The notes beneath the pieces are model-generated. The model was not told the origin of the DNA and searched no databases. It saw only the letters and a list, made by a program, of their open reading frames with translations. This document shows positions 8,284-16,520 of a DNA stretch of 64,000 nt, in pieces. The DNA comes from Novosphingobium sp. (GTDB lineage: Bacteria; Pseudomonadota; Alphaproteobacteria; Sphingomonadales; Sphingomonadaceae). Position numbers and translations under genes: made by a program. Where the stretch lies: assembly GCF_025351285.1 (NCBI RefSeq), contig NZ_JANXWG010000105.1, positions 39,679 through 103,678 on the forward strand. The letters are read 5' to 3'. Each line of letters begins with the position of its first letter. Position 1 is the first letter of the stretch.

Positions 8284-8828
8284 GTCAGATGCACCCGGCG
8301 CCACGGCCGCCACAGCGCCGCCACAGCAGCGGGCGGCACGGGAGCCGGACGGTCCGCCTCACGTTCGCGATGCTGGAACGCCGCCAGCCGGATCACGCCT
8401 TGGCGGATGCCTTCGGGCAGTTGCTCCCAACCCGTCGACACGCCGGCTGAATAGGAAACCACGATGCGCGTTTCGCTGATCGGGGCCGATAGCCGCACTC
8501 GACCGCCGCCATCGGCATCGAGGTCGATCATGTATTCGGTTAGGGCCAACGCCCTGCGCGTGCCGTCGAGCCCCAGCGCGAATACGCCAGTGATCGCCTG
8601 CACCGGTCGCGCCGACAGCGATTGCCACCAGACATGCGCGGCCAGCACGTCCTCGCAACCGCTTAGCAGCGGCAACTGCCCGGTGAAGCCCTCGCAGATT
8701 TCTAGCGCAGCAGCCAGCAGCGCGCCCAGTTCGGCATCGTCGCGGCCGAGCGCGATCCCTAGCCAGGCCTTGAGTTCGGTAAGCGCCGCCGGGGACAGCA
8801 GCGGCGGCGCGACTATTGCCCGCTTCAT
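8280..8828 (-). CDS. GTA head-tail connector/adaptor (g6-type)
   Basis: A 182-residue protein from the ATG at 8828 (MKRAIVAPPLLSPAALTEL). It has the head-tail connector layout: an N-terminal helical part (TELKAWLGIALGRDDAELGALLAAALEICEGFTG), the middle LPLLSGCEDVLAAHVWWQSLSARPVQAITGVF, and a C-terminal helix EGIRQGVIRLAAFQHRERE. RcGTA g6 and HK97 gp6-like adaptors share this pattern. It should ring the portal and link it to the stopper and tail. Its stop overlaps the small g7-position gene. Confidence 0.82.
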   Translation of the reverse strand: MKRAIVAPPLLSPAALTELKAWLGIALGRDDAELGALLAAALEICEGFTGQLPLLSGCEDVLAAHVWWQSLSARPVQAITGVFALGLDGTRRALALTEYMIDLDADGGGRVRLSAPISETRIVVSYSAGVSTGWEQLPEGIRQGVIRLAAFQHREREADRPAPVPPAAVAALWRPWRRVHLT

Positions 8829-8909
8829 GGCAATCTCCGGAAAATTGGTGGGACGGGAGGCAAGAAAGAAGGCGCCCGCGGCGGGCAAAGGGGGATCAAC
8901 CCGCCGCGA

Positions 8910-8963
8910 GCGCGCCGGGGCGCGCCAAGACAGATGGTGTTAGCGCAGCGCCCGGAATCGGGC
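8910..8963 (-). terminator. Two GC-rich hairpins downstream of the capsid gene
   Basis: The 168-base gap after the capsid stop holds two self-complementary elements. One is a five-base-pair stem with a four-base loop at 8950-8963; the other is a seven-base-pair GC stem at 8910-8925. Neither is followed by a T tract, so a simple intrinsic terminator is doubtful. They could protect capsid mRNA from 3' decay or attenuate transcription into the tail genes; both are inferences. Confidence 0.4.
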
Positions 8964-8996
8964 CGGCCCGTCAGGACGCGGCCCGGATCACGGCGG

Positions 8997-10136
8997 TTAC
9001 GTCGAGATCTTGATCAGCTTGATCGCTTCGCTGTCGAGCACCTGCCCACCGATCCGCCGCGTGGCGTAGAACCGCACGAACGGCTTGTTGGTGTAGGGAT
9101 CGCGCAGGATCGACGTGGCCGAGCGTTCCGCGATAAGGTAACCGTTCTGGAAGTTGCCGAACGCGATCGGGAAGGCACCGGCACCGATATCGGGCATGTC
9201 GGCGCTCTCGATCACCGGATAGCCAAGCAGCTTGTCGGGCAGCCCGTCGACCAGGCTGGCCTGCCACAGGAATTCACCCATCGCGGTCTTGATCTTGCGG
9301 ATCGAGGCCAAGGTGGTCGAATTCATCACCCACACCGCGCCCTGACGGTGGCCGGGCTTAACCGCGTGGACCAGATCGATCAGCTTGGCATCGGGTGCGG
9401 TCGGGTCGAGCCCGGTGGCGTTCCCGGTGGCCAGATACTGGAGCGAACCGAACGCGCGGGTTCCGTCGATGGCGGTGCTGGTCGGTGCAGCAAGGAAGCC
9501 CTGCGGCACATTGGCGCCGGTGCCGTTGACGAACGCGGCGCCCTCGGCACGCGCAAATTCGCGCGCGATTTCGGTGGCCAGCCAGGTTTCGACATCGAAC
9601 ATCGAATCGTCGAGCATGGCTTGGCTCGCCGCCGGATTGGCATACAGTTCGCCGAACGTCGGTGCGATCTCGGCGAACTTTTGCGTCGCCGTATCGGGCC
9701 GCGCATCGGTCTCACCCACCCAGCCCGAAGCCACGCTGCCGAGCGAGACCAGCTTGCGGTAACCGGCCGTGCCGACCTGGACGACATGTGCGATGGTGCG
9801 GATCGGGCTGAGCTTGAGCAACTGGCGCTGAATTTCGACGTCGATTTCGCGCGGCACCGTATAGCCGCCATCGGCCGGCGAACCGATCGACATCGACTTG
9901 AGTTCGCTCTCGCGGCCATGGCGCAGGAAGCCGTTGACGAAGCTCTTCATCTCGGTCGATCCGGAGCGCGATCCGCTGATCGGCGCGCGGCTGGCGGCCA
10001 GGCTGACCTTTTCGAGCCGGCCCTTCACTTCATCGACATCGGATCGCAGCGTCGCCAGATCGGCTTCCTGCGCATCCTGCCGCGCTACAACGTCGAACGA
10101 CGCGGCGAGCGGATCGGTCATATCCTGATTGTCCAT
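8997..10136 (-). CDS. GTA major capsid protein, HK97 family (g5-type)
   Basis: A 379-residue HK97-fold capsid precursor. Residues about 1-75 form a charged helical delta/scaffold domain (DAQEADLATLRSDVDEVKGRLEKV). From about residue 86 the mature shell begins, with DGGYTVPREIDVEIQRQL, then GEIAPTFGELYANP-like segments, EIAREFARAEGAAFVNGTG and the C-terminal SILRDPYTNKPFVRFYATRRIGG. The prohead protease encoded just upstream would remove the N-terminal part. Unlike most genes of the operon it is flanked by gaps of more than 100 bases on both sides, each holding a hairpin. Confidence 0.95.
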   Translation of the reverse strand: MDNQDMTDPLAASFDVVARQDAQEADLATLRSDVDEVKGRLEKVSLAASRAPISGSRSGSTEMKSFVNGFLRHGRESELKSMSIGSPADGGYTVPREIDVEIQRQLLKLSPIRTIAHVVQVGTAGYRKLVSLGSVASGWVGETDARPDTATQKFAEIAPTFGELYANPAASQAMLDDSMFDVETWLATEIAREFARAEGAAFVNGTGANVPQGFLAAPTSTAIDGTRAFGSLQYLATGNATGLDPTAPDAKLIDLVHAVKPGHRQGAVWVMNSTTLASIRKIKTAMGEFLWQASLVDGLPDKLLGYPVIESADMPDIGAGAFPIAFGNFQNGYLIAERSATSILRDPYTNKPFVRFYATRRIGGQVLDSEAIKLIKIST

Positions 10137-10186
10137 TAGGGGACGTCCTTTCTTGCGTGAAAATGCCGCTGGCCTGCGAGATTGGC

Positions 10187-10204
10187 CCGCAGGGGGCGCT
10201 GCGG
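10187..10204 (-). other. Hairpin in the protease-capsid gap
   Basis: Within the 106-base gap between protease and capsid genes lies a six-base-pair stem (ccgcag/ctgcgg) with a six-base loop, about 50 bases upstream of the capsid start. It may be part of the capsid mRNA leader. There is no T tract. Confidence 0.35.
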
Positions 10205-10242
10205 CGGGGGAAACTGCCTTGAAATATCGAGGGGACGGCCGA

Positions 10243-10668
10243 TCAGGGCCGGACGAGATGGACTTGCGCCAGCGGTTGCATTGGCTGCGTTACGAGGCTG
10301 ACCTCGAACAGATCGACCGCCTGCAAATCGCGCCCTGCGGCTGTGCGTCGCGCAGCGGTTGCGCGGTATCCGAACGACAGCCCGCGCACCGTGCGATCGC
10401 GCAGCAGCGCGGCGGCACCGGGATCGGTCAGCGTGCCGATCACGCGCAAGCCGCGTTCGTCTTCCGCAATCGTGTCGATCGTGCCGATCCGCCGGTCGGG
10501 CCGGTGCTGCCAGAACACCGGCAGCGGACCATCGGCGGCGCGCGCGGCCAGACTGCGCGCAAAGGCTCCGGGGTGGATCACGTCGCCGCCCAGGTCGCGC
10601 TTGCCGAAGATCGCGGCATAGCCCGCGAAGCGCACCGGCACGGCGGGGGGATCGCCCGCGCCGCTCAC
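10243..10668 (-). CDS. GTA HK97-family prohead protease (g4-type)
   Basis: A 141-residue protein from a GTG at 10668 that overlaps the DUF6127 stop (GTGA); a longer frame upstream runs inside that gene and is rejected. It shows the U35/HK97 protease pattern: RFAGYAAIFGKRDLGGDVIHPGAF, then the catalytic histidine region PVFWQHRPDRRIG, the serine region RGLSFGYRATAARR and the conserved DLFEVSLVTQPMQP. It processes the capsid delta domain during head maturation. The protein is short for the family but contains the full catalytic core. Confidence 0.9.
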   Translation of the reverse strand: MSGAGDPPAVPVRFAGYAAIFGKRDLGGDVIHPGAFARSLAARAADGPLPVFWQHRPDRRIGTIDTIAEDERGLRVIGTLTDPGAAALLRDRTVRGLSFGYRATAARRTAAGRDLQAVDLFEVSLVTQPMQPLAQVHLVRP

Positions 10669-11009
10669 TTGACCAGATCCCAAAAGCCGTGCCGCACTGC
10701 GATGCCGAACAGCAGCCCGGCCAGCGCCAGCCGCACGACCCATTCGATCGCGGCCTTCCACGCGCTCGCCTTGGCGTCGCGCCAGGCGCGCAGCAATTCG
10801 CGCAATTCGGTCAGGTCCTGATGCGCCGAGGGATCGGACAACCCCATCCGATCGAGCACCCTCGCGGCGCCGAGGTCGCACGCTTCCTCTACGATGGCGC
10901 GCAAGGTCACCATTTCGCAGCCCGATCCTTCGGCCTGCGCGATCAGCCGGGCGAGCATGTCCTCGTTGCTCATCGGGCGGTTGGCGGCGGATGGTTGCGG
11001 CGCGCTCAT
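10665..11009 (-). CDS. DUF6127-like small protein between portal and protease (g3.5 position)
   Basis: A 114-residue protein. The N-terminal part is helical and acidic (MLARLIAQAEGSGCEMVTLRAIVEEACDLGAARVLDRMGLSD). A single C-terminal transmembrane segment (WVVRLALAGLLFGIAVRHGFW) ends the protein. It overlaps the portal stop and the protease start by four bases each. I recall proteins of this type being named DUF6127 in sphingomonad GTA clusters; the function is unknown. A membrane anchor within a head-morphogenesis block is unusual. Confidence 0.7.
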   Translation of the reverse strand: MSAPQPSAANRPMSNEDMLARLIAQAEGSGCEMVTLRAIVEEACDLGAARVLDRMGLSDPSAHQDLTELRELLRAWRDAKASAWKAAIEWVVRLALAGLLFGIAVRHGFWDLVK

Positions 11010-12178
11010 GTTCCTGGCTCCTGGTTGTCAGGCGGGATTCCCAGCATTGCGCGCTTTTCGTCGCGGGTCAGGAAATCGGCCTTGGTAAGCTGAGCCCACA
11101 GCATCTCGCGGTCCTCGGCCAGCGCGGGCACACGATCGAGATCGACCGTGACGCTCGCTTCTGGAAATGCATCGACCAGCCCCTCGGTCAGCGCGGAGAG
11201 CAGTTTCGAAGCCAGCGGCAGGATCGTCAGCCGCCACAGCGCGCGGTTGGCCTCGCGGTAATTGTTGTAAGTTGAGTCGCCCGGCAGGCCGAGCATCATC
11301 GGCGGCACCCCGAAGGCCAGCGAAATGTCGCGCGCGGCGGCGGCCTTCAGCGTGGCAAAATCCATGTCGGCGGGCGACATCGACATCGACTGCCACTTGA
11401 GCCCGCCATCCAAGAGCATCGGCCGCCCGGCGTTGCCTTGCCCTGCAAACGCGGTGGCGAGTTCTTCCTTGACCCGATCGAACTGGTCGGCGGTCAACGC
11501 CGCGCCGGGCTCGCCCGGATCGTAAACCAGCGCCCCCGAAGGCCGCGCCGCATTTTCCAGCAGCGCCAGGTTCCACGCAGCGGCAGCGTTATGGATCGCC
11601 ACCGCCTCGTCCGCCGCAGCCAGGCACCCGACGCCGTAGTGATCGTCGATCGGATGGAAGTCCTTGATATGGATGATGTTGACCCGGCCGAAATCATCGG
11701 TCGCCGGGATCACCAGCCGCTGGTCCGAAACCTGATAGGCATAAGCCGCCGGCCAGCCATTGGCGTCGGGCTGGATCGTGATCCGTTCGGGCCGCAATGC
11801 GAACAATTCGGCTGGCCGGCCGAAGTCATCGCGCAACACCTGCACATAACCATTGCCATGCAGCAGCACCTGGCTCGCCAGCGTTTCGAGCAATGTCTGC
11901 CCTGCGCTGGTTTCCGCCACCAGCGCCATCAGCGCAGGATCGGACGCGCTCAGCGGCGCTCCGGCAATCCCCTCGGCCACCAGCCGCACCGCGCGCTGCG
12001 CCACCGGATTGCGCAAGTAGGCCGCGCGCACCGCCGTGTTGTAATGGAACGGCGCGCGCGCATCGCCACCCCGCCAATCGGCGGTCTGCCACGGCGAAAC
12101 GAAGCTGCGCGCCAGTGGCGGCCTCTCGGCTGCGGGCACGCCCTTGAAGGCGGCCGCAAGCGACTGCAAAAACGACAT
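11006..12178 (-). CDS. GTA portal protein, HK97 family (g3-type)
   Basis: A 390-residue phage portal (HK97/PF04860 type). Recognisable blocks in order are PFHYNTAVRAAYLRNPVAQRAVRLVAEGIA, QVLLHGNGYVQVLRDDFGRP, the wing LRPERITIQPDANGWP, VNIIHIKDFHPIDDHYGVGCL and the C-terminal DISLAFGVPPMMLGLPGDSTYNNYREANRALW. The latter is the family's most conserved stretch. It forms the dodecameric ring at the head vertex, through which DNA is packaged by the terminase. It follows the large terminase after 38 bases. Confidence 0.94.
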   Translation of the reverse strand: MSFLQSLAAAFKGVPAAERPPLARSFVSPWQTADWRGGDARAPFHYNTAVRAAYLRNPVAQRAVRLVAEGIAGAPLSASDPALMALVAETSAGQTLLETLASQVLLHGNGYVQVLRDDFGRPAELFALRPERITIQPDANGWPAAYAYQVSDQRLVIPATDDFGRVNIIHIKDFHPIDDHYGVGCLAAADEAVAIHNAAAAWNLALLENAARPSGALVYDPGEPGAALTADQFDRVKEELATAFAGQGNAGRPMLLDGGLKWQSMSMSPADMDFATLKAAAARDISLAFGVPPMMLGLPGDSTYNNYREANRALWRLTILPLASKLLSALTEGLVDAFPEASVTVDLDRVPALAEDREMLWAQLTKADFLTRDEKRAMLGIPPDNQEPGT

Positions 12179-12216
12179 GGAAACCCTTTCGGTTAAAAGT
12201 CAGGCGTTCGTGGTGC

Positions 12217-13557
12217 TTAAGCGAGCCGCACGCGCGGTTCGCTGGCACCGCCGAGCATCAGTTCTGTCAGCGCCCACACGCAGGCGTCGGCACGGTCGGG
12301 CGAACGGCCGGGGCCGCGATATTCGCCCCCCACCATCAGCCCGCACAATTCATCCTCGAGCTGCGGAAACATGTCTGCGTGCCGCACGCGTCCGCACTCG
12401 TACAACGCCGCCACCGGTTCAGCCCGCGCGCCCTTGCCGTGGCGGGCGTGAACCAGCTTGATCGGCAGCGCCGAATTGGCCGCGCGCAGCACGCTGCCGA
12501 CCATCGCACCGCCCTGGTTGGCTTCGGCCACCACGCGATCGGCCTGCCAGATTGCCGAAGCATTGGACACGGCGCGCGCCCAGCGTTCGGGGCTGGCCTT
12601 TTCGACGGTTAGGTCAGCCTGGACATAAGCCAGCCCATCATCACCCAGCCCGCAAACCACGATTCCGCAAGCATCGCCGTGCGCGCTGGCGGGCGGGTCC
12701 ACCCCGATCACCACGCGCTTCATCGGCGGAACACGCGCTACGCGGGCCTGCTCGAACATGGCGCGCGTCCACAGCGCGCCGGGCAGGTCATCGAGCATCT
12801 CGCCCTCCAGTTCCTGCCGGCCGAGCGCGCTCTGGCCGTAGGTGTTCTCCATGTCTTTCAAGAATTTGCGCGGCAAATTGGCAATGTTGGCGCGGCTCGC
12901 ACCGCGCGTCACGATCACGTCGCCGCTCGCCTCTTCGGCTAGCAAGCGACGCAGCAACGGCACCGCGCGCGGCGTGGTCGTGGCCAGGATGCGTGGGTCT
13001 TCACCCAGCCGAAGCCCCAGCAACAGGTTGTCCCAGCATCGCTCTGCGCGATTGCCCGACACGTCCCACTTGCCCAGTTCATCGCACCAGGCGTGGCTGT
13101 GCTGCGGTCCGCGCAGCGCTTCGGGCTCAGCCGCTCCGTAGATCGTCGCCTGTGCCCCGTTGTCCCACGTCAGCCGCCGCAGCGACGGTTCGAATTTCGG
13201 CGCGCGATCGGGTGCGCCCACCGAGAGCAGCCCGCTTTCACCCTCGACCATCACCGCGCGCGCATCGCCCAGCGAGGCGCCGATCAACGCGATCCGCGCA
13301 TCGGGATTGGTCCGGGCAATCATGCGAACCCATTCGGCACCCGCGCGGGTCTTGCCGAAGGCGCGCCCGGCGAGGATCAGCCAGACCCGCCAGTCGCCCG
13401 GCGGGGGCAATTGTTCCTTGCGTGCCCAAAGCGACCAGTGCCAGCGCGATCGGTCGAGTTCATCGCGCGACAAGAGTGACAGAAAGGCAGCGCGTGTTGC
13501 ATCACCCATGCGGGGCAGCGGATCATCCGCCATCGGCAACGGTGCCATCAATGTCAT
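12217..13557 (-). CDS. GTA large terminase subunit (g2-type, TerL)
   Basis: A 446-residue packaging ATPase/nuclease. Walker A is GRAFGKT (residues about 64-70) and the Walker B/catalytic Asp-Glu is AWCDELGKW. The coupling motif LATTTPR follows. The C-terminal RNase-H-like nuclease has VIGVDPPAS, VVAEANQGG and SPDRADACVWALT, giving the expected acidic residues. In GTAs this enzyme packages random host DNA by headful. The start could also be the ATG at 13533, which lies closer to the small terminase stop; both overlap that gene. Confidence 0.94.
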   Translation of the reverse strand: MTLMAPLPMADDPLPRMGDATRAAFLSLLSRDELDRSRWHWSLWARKEQLPPPGDWRVWLILAGRAFGKTRAGAEWVRMIARTNPDARIALIGASLGDARAVMVEGESGLLSVGAPDRAPKFEPSLRRLTWDNGAQATIYGAAEPEALRGPQHSHAWCDELGKWDVSGNRAERCWDNLLLGLRLGEDPRILATTTPRAVPLLRRLLAEEASGDVIVTRGASRANIANLPRKFLKDMENTYGQSALGRQELEGEMLDDLPGALWTRAMFEQARVARVPPMKRVVIGVDPPASAHGDACGIVVCGLGDDGLAYVQADLTVEKASPERWARAVSNASAIWQADRVVAEANQGGAMVGSVLRAANSALPIKLVHARHGKGARAEPVAALYECGRVRHADMFPQLEDELCGLMVGGEYRGPGRSPDRADACVWALTELMLGGASEPRVRLA

Positions 13558-14023
13558 CCGGTCCGGTCACGATTGGCGTGAGCAAGGCGGTCGCTTGTTT
13601 CTCCCGAGCGCGCATCGCCGCGAGCTTGGCGTCGATCGAGGCCAGGATTTCTTCCTCGCTCTCGTTCTCGCGTTGCGCCCGTTCTCGTGATGCGCTGTCC
13701 TTGTGTACCGTCAGCAAGCGGAAGGCGGTGGCGTTGTCGTACTTCTTGCCATCTCCATCCTTGGATTCGCCGGCCAGCAAGCGATTTAGCAGCGCCATTT
13801 CGAGGTTATCGTAGCCCTCGCACAGCGCCGCCTGCCAGGCGCGGGCAAAGCCGCGGTCCTCGCGACGGATCTTGTAGACGTGGCTGAGGCTGATCTTTGC
13901 TTGCGCCGCGGCGTGGCTGACGTTCGCCGTCTCGGCCAGCAGCGCGAGGAACTGGTCGCGCCAGTTGCGCGGCGCGATAACGCGCCGCTGGGGCGCGGGC
14001 GCCCCGGCTTCGGGTGTGGTCAT
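13523..14023 (-). CDS. GTA small terminase subunit (g1-type, TerS)
   Basis: A 166-residue protein from the ATG at 14023; an ATG at 14077 in the same frame is an alternative. The region NWRDQFLALLAETANVSHAAAQAKISLSHVYKIRREDRGFARAWQ is a helix-turn-helix like that of RcGTA ORFg1, recently shown in Rhodobacter to be the small terminase. The C-terminal part is a charged helix (ASRERAQRENESEEEILASIDAKLAAMRAREKQ) suited to oligomerisation. It is the first gene of the operon and overlaps the large terminase by 35 bases. Confidence 0.83.
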   Translation of the reverse strand: MTTPEAGAPAPQRRVIAPRNWRDQFLALLAETANVSHAAAQAKISLSHVYKIRREDRGFARAWQAALCEGYDNLEMALLNRLLAGESKDGDGKKYDNATAFRLLTVHKDSASRERAQRENESEEEILASIDAKLAAMRAREKQATALLTPIVTGPDDIDGTVADGG

Positions 14024-14093
14024 GAAGGAATATCCGAAAGGGTGCGGTGCCGGCCAGCCCGTGGGGCGACTCGGCATTTCGTGATGTTCGTCT

Positions 14094-14122
14094 TCTCTAA
14101 CCAATGAGCGTGACGATGTCAA
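14094..14122 (-). promoter_or_regulatory. Candidate promoter of the GTA operon
   Basis: On the minus strand a perfect TTGACA (14122-14117) is separated by 17 bases from TAGAGA (14099-14094), which matches the -10 consensus only partly. Transcription would begin near 14087, upstream of both candidate ATG starts of the small terminase gene. GTA promoters in Rhodobacter are regulated by CtrA and GafA; I see no site I can assign to either. Confidence 0.4.
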
Positions 14123-14221
14123 TCAAAAAGTGCCATATAGGTTCATCAAGAATGCTGGCACATCCCTGGCCGGTCGCTTAAGGCGCGCACAATTGCCATT
14201 TGCCCGAGGATTTCCTTGCCC

Positions 14222-14860
14222 ATGCTTCGCCGCTTGTATGACTGGACGCTGGCCAAGGCCTCCCATCCGCACGCCGAATGGTGGCTGGCGCTGTTCGCGT
14301 TCCTCGAAGCGAGCGTGTTTCCAGTGCCGCCGCACCCACTGCTCGGGCTGATGTGCCTGGCCGAACCGAAAAAGGCGCTGCGGTTTGCCGCAATTGCCAC
14401 GATCGCTTCGGTGGCCGGCGGATTGCTGGGCTACGAAGTCGGGCACTTGCTGTTCAACAGCGTCGGCCAGAAGCTGATCGACCTACTCGGGTTGTCGAAG
14501 TCGTTTCCCGAAGCGGTGTGCCTGCTGCGCGGGCAGGCGGGGTTCCTGATCATCGTCGCCAAGGGCGCAACGCCGATCCCCTACAAGCTGATAACGATCA
14601 CCGCCGGCTTCATCGGCATGCCGCTGGGCATGTTCCTGGCGGCCAGCCTGATTTCGCGCTCGATCAGCTTCATGATCGTGGGCGTGCTGTTCCGCCTGTT
14701 CGGCGCGCCGATCAAGGCGTTCATCGACAAGTATTTGCTGTGGGTGGTCGTGGGCTTCGTGGTGGCGGTAGTGGGCGGCGTGCTGGCGGTGACGATGCTC
14801 GGCCACGGTGGCAAGAAGGCGTCGAATTGCGCCCCGGCAACCGCAACCGCGCAAGCCTGA
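14222..14860 (+). CDS. YqaA/DedA-type inner membrane protein (VTT/SNARE-associated domain)
   Basis: A 212-residue polytopic membrane protein with the YqaA/DedA pattern. An amphipathic N-terminal helix (LRRLYDWTLAKASHPHAEWW) is followed by FLEASVFPVPPHPLLGLM, with the conserved E-x-x-x-x-P-x-P element, GGLLGYEVGHLL, then AKGATPIPYKLITITAGFIGM and a C-terminal hydrophobic hairpin. Related proteins (VTT domain) handle membrane lipids and undecaprenyl phosphate, but the YqaA branch has no firm function. It is transcribed divergently from the GTA operon; the start ATG is preceded by GAGGA. It ends three bases before the convergent TPR gene. Confidence 0.83.
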   Translation: MLRRLYDWTLAKASHPHAEWWLALFAFLEASVFPVPPHPLLGLMCLAEPKKALRFAAIATIASVAGGLLGYEVGHLLFNSVGQKLIDLLGLSKSFPEAVCLLRGQAGFLIIVAKGATPIPYKLITITAGFIGMPLGMFLAASLISRSISFMIVGVLFRLFGAPIKAFIDKYLLWVVVGFVVAVVGGVLAVTMLGHGGKKASNCAPATATAQA

Positions 14861-14863
14861 CGA

Positions 14864-16507
14864 TCAATGCACCGGGGGTAGGGCGCCCTCGGCCCGGGCC
14901 AGCACGGCCATCGCCACCGGATCGCGCGGCCGCAATCGAAGCGAGGCTTGCGCGGCGCGTCGCGCAGCCAGCGCATCGCCGCTGGCGAGCAATGCCGCAG
15001 CCTCATCGCGCCGCACCGGATACCAGAACGCGGGCGGGTCGGAGAAGCGTCGGAAATCGGGGGTTTCTTCAAGATCAGCCGCCGCGCCGAACAGTTTGGC
15101 GGCCTCCGCCGGCCGGCCCTCGATCATCGCGATCCGGCCTTCGAGCACTTTGCGGGTGATCGCCAGCATCGCTTCGGGCGCGCGGTTATCGTGCTCCCAA
15201 TCGCCCTTGACCGGCTTGTCGCCGATTTTCTCGGGGATCGCCTTCATTTCGGCCTTTGCGCCAGCCAGATCACGCAACCACAAATAGGCCTCACCGCGCG
15301 CATAGTGACGCGCCGCCTTGAGATAGGGTGTTTTCGGTTCGGGCAACGCCAGCACCGAAGCCGGATCGTCGAACCGGGCCAACGCGAAATAGCCCGAGGC
15401 CGACAGCAATTGCGCTGCCGGAGGCGCCTCGGCCTCGCTAGCCGAACGTTCGACAAGCGGCCGCGCGAGGTTGAGCGCCATGCGCGAGTCGCCCGCCATC
15501 AGCGCGCCGCAGAGCCCGAAGATCACGTTGTGCGCGTGGTATGGCAGCCCCCACACACCCATCGGTGGCGCCAGCCCCAGCCGCGCAGCATTGGCCTTGC
15601 CGATCTCGACCGCGCGCCAGTTGGTGTCCGCCGCTTCCTGGTAGCGGCCCAGCCAATAGAAGGTGTGGCTGGGCATGTGCACCAGGTGGCTGGCATTCGG
15701 CGCCAGCGCGGCGAGTTTGTCGGCGTAAGGCTCGGCCTTTTCGGGCTGATCGAGCACTTCCTCGGCGTGGATGTAGAAGTGGATCGCGGGGGTGAAATCG
15801 GGGCTGCGCCGCAGCACGGTTTCGATCAGCGCGATGGCCTGATCGAGCGGCTTATGGTCGAATTCCAGCACGTCGCCGGGATGCTCGGGCGCAAAAACCG
15901 TGACCAGCAATGCATCGGCAGCAAGCACCGCAATCGCGTCGTCGCCAGGGTATTTGGCCCCCATGGTGCGCATTGCCGCGGCATAGGCCTGGTCGTGGTC
16001 GAAGGTTTTTGCGCCGGGCCGGTAACGCAGCGAAAGCGCCGCGATCAAATCGCGTTCGCGCGCGGTGCCGCTTGTTTTCGCCAAGCGTGCGGCCTCATCG
16101 ACCAGCTTCGCCAGTGCCTTGCGCTCATCAGCGTCCTTGCCGAAGTTGATCGTGGGCCCGGCTACCAGAGCCTCACCCCATCGGCACATCGCGCAAGCCG
16201 GGTCGAGCCGCGACGCTTCGTGCATCGCCTTGGTTGCCGCAGTGTGCGCGAACGCCGCGCCGAGTTCCATGCCGTTGGAGAAGAACGCCTGCGCGGCCGG
16301 CACCTTGGTGCTGATGGTGAAACCGCCGCCGCCGTAGCCAGGGAGCAGCGTGGCGGTTTTCGGCGCAATATCATCGTCATGCGAATGCGTTGCGCTCGTC
16401 GCGGCGTGATCGTGGTGCTCGTCGCCATGCAGGTCCTGCGCGACGACGGGCAACGACCCAGCCAACAGGACGACCGATGTGATCCAGACGATCGTCCTCA
16501 TTCGCAT
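14864..16507 (-). CDS. Exported TPR-like protein with His-rich N-terminus
   Basis: A 547-residue protein from the ATG at 16507. A signal peptide (MRMRTIVWITSVVLLAGSLPVVAQ) is followed directly by a His/Asp-rich stretch (LHGDEHHDHAATSATHSHDDD) that could bind metal. The mature part is all helical and TPR-like: AFFSNGMELGAAFAHTAATKAMHEASRLDPACAMCRWGEAL, PDFTPAIHFYIHAEE, HLVHMPSHTFYWLGRYQEAADTN. The H-x-P-S-H-x-F-x-x-x-G block is characteristic of a family of periplasmic tetratricopeptide proteins of unknown function. It starts 13 bases after spt, so it is probably cotranscribed with acpR and spt; a link to sphingolipid metabolism is only an inference. Confidence 0.75.
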   Translation of the reverse strand: MRMRTIVWITSVVLLAGSLPVVAQDLHGDEHHDHAATSATHSHDDDIAPKTATLLPGYGGGGFTISTKVPAAQAFFSNGMELGAAFAHTAATKAMHEASRLDPACAMCRWGEALVAGPTINFGKDADERKALAKLVDEAARLAKTSGTARERDLIAALSLRYRPGAKTFDHDQAYAAAMRTMGAKYPGDDAIAVLAADALLVTVFAPEHPGDVLEFDHKPLDQAIALIETVLRRSPDFTPAIHFYIHAEEVLDQPEKAEPYADKLAALAPNASHLVHMPSHTFYWLGRYQEAADTNWRAVEIGKANAARLGLAPPMGVWGLPYHAHNVIFGLCGALMAGDSRMALNLARPLVERSASEAEAPPAAQLLSASGYFALARFDDPASVLALPEPKTPYLKAARHYARGEAYLWLRDLAGAKAEMKAIPEKIGDKPVKGDWEHDNRAPEAMLAITRKVLEGRIAMIEGRPAEAAKLFGAAADLEETPDFRRFSDPPAFWYPVRRDEAAALLASGDALAARRAAQASLRLRPRDPVAMAVLARAEGALPPVH

Positions 16508-16520
16508 CACAAACCCCCCG

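Noticed and set aside
1..14023. Interpretation of the structural cluster as an ordinary prophage
   Set aside because: No integrase, repressor, replication or lysis gene is visible, and the gene set and order, short tape measure and base composition fit a gene transfer agent. The part left of position 1 remains unseen.
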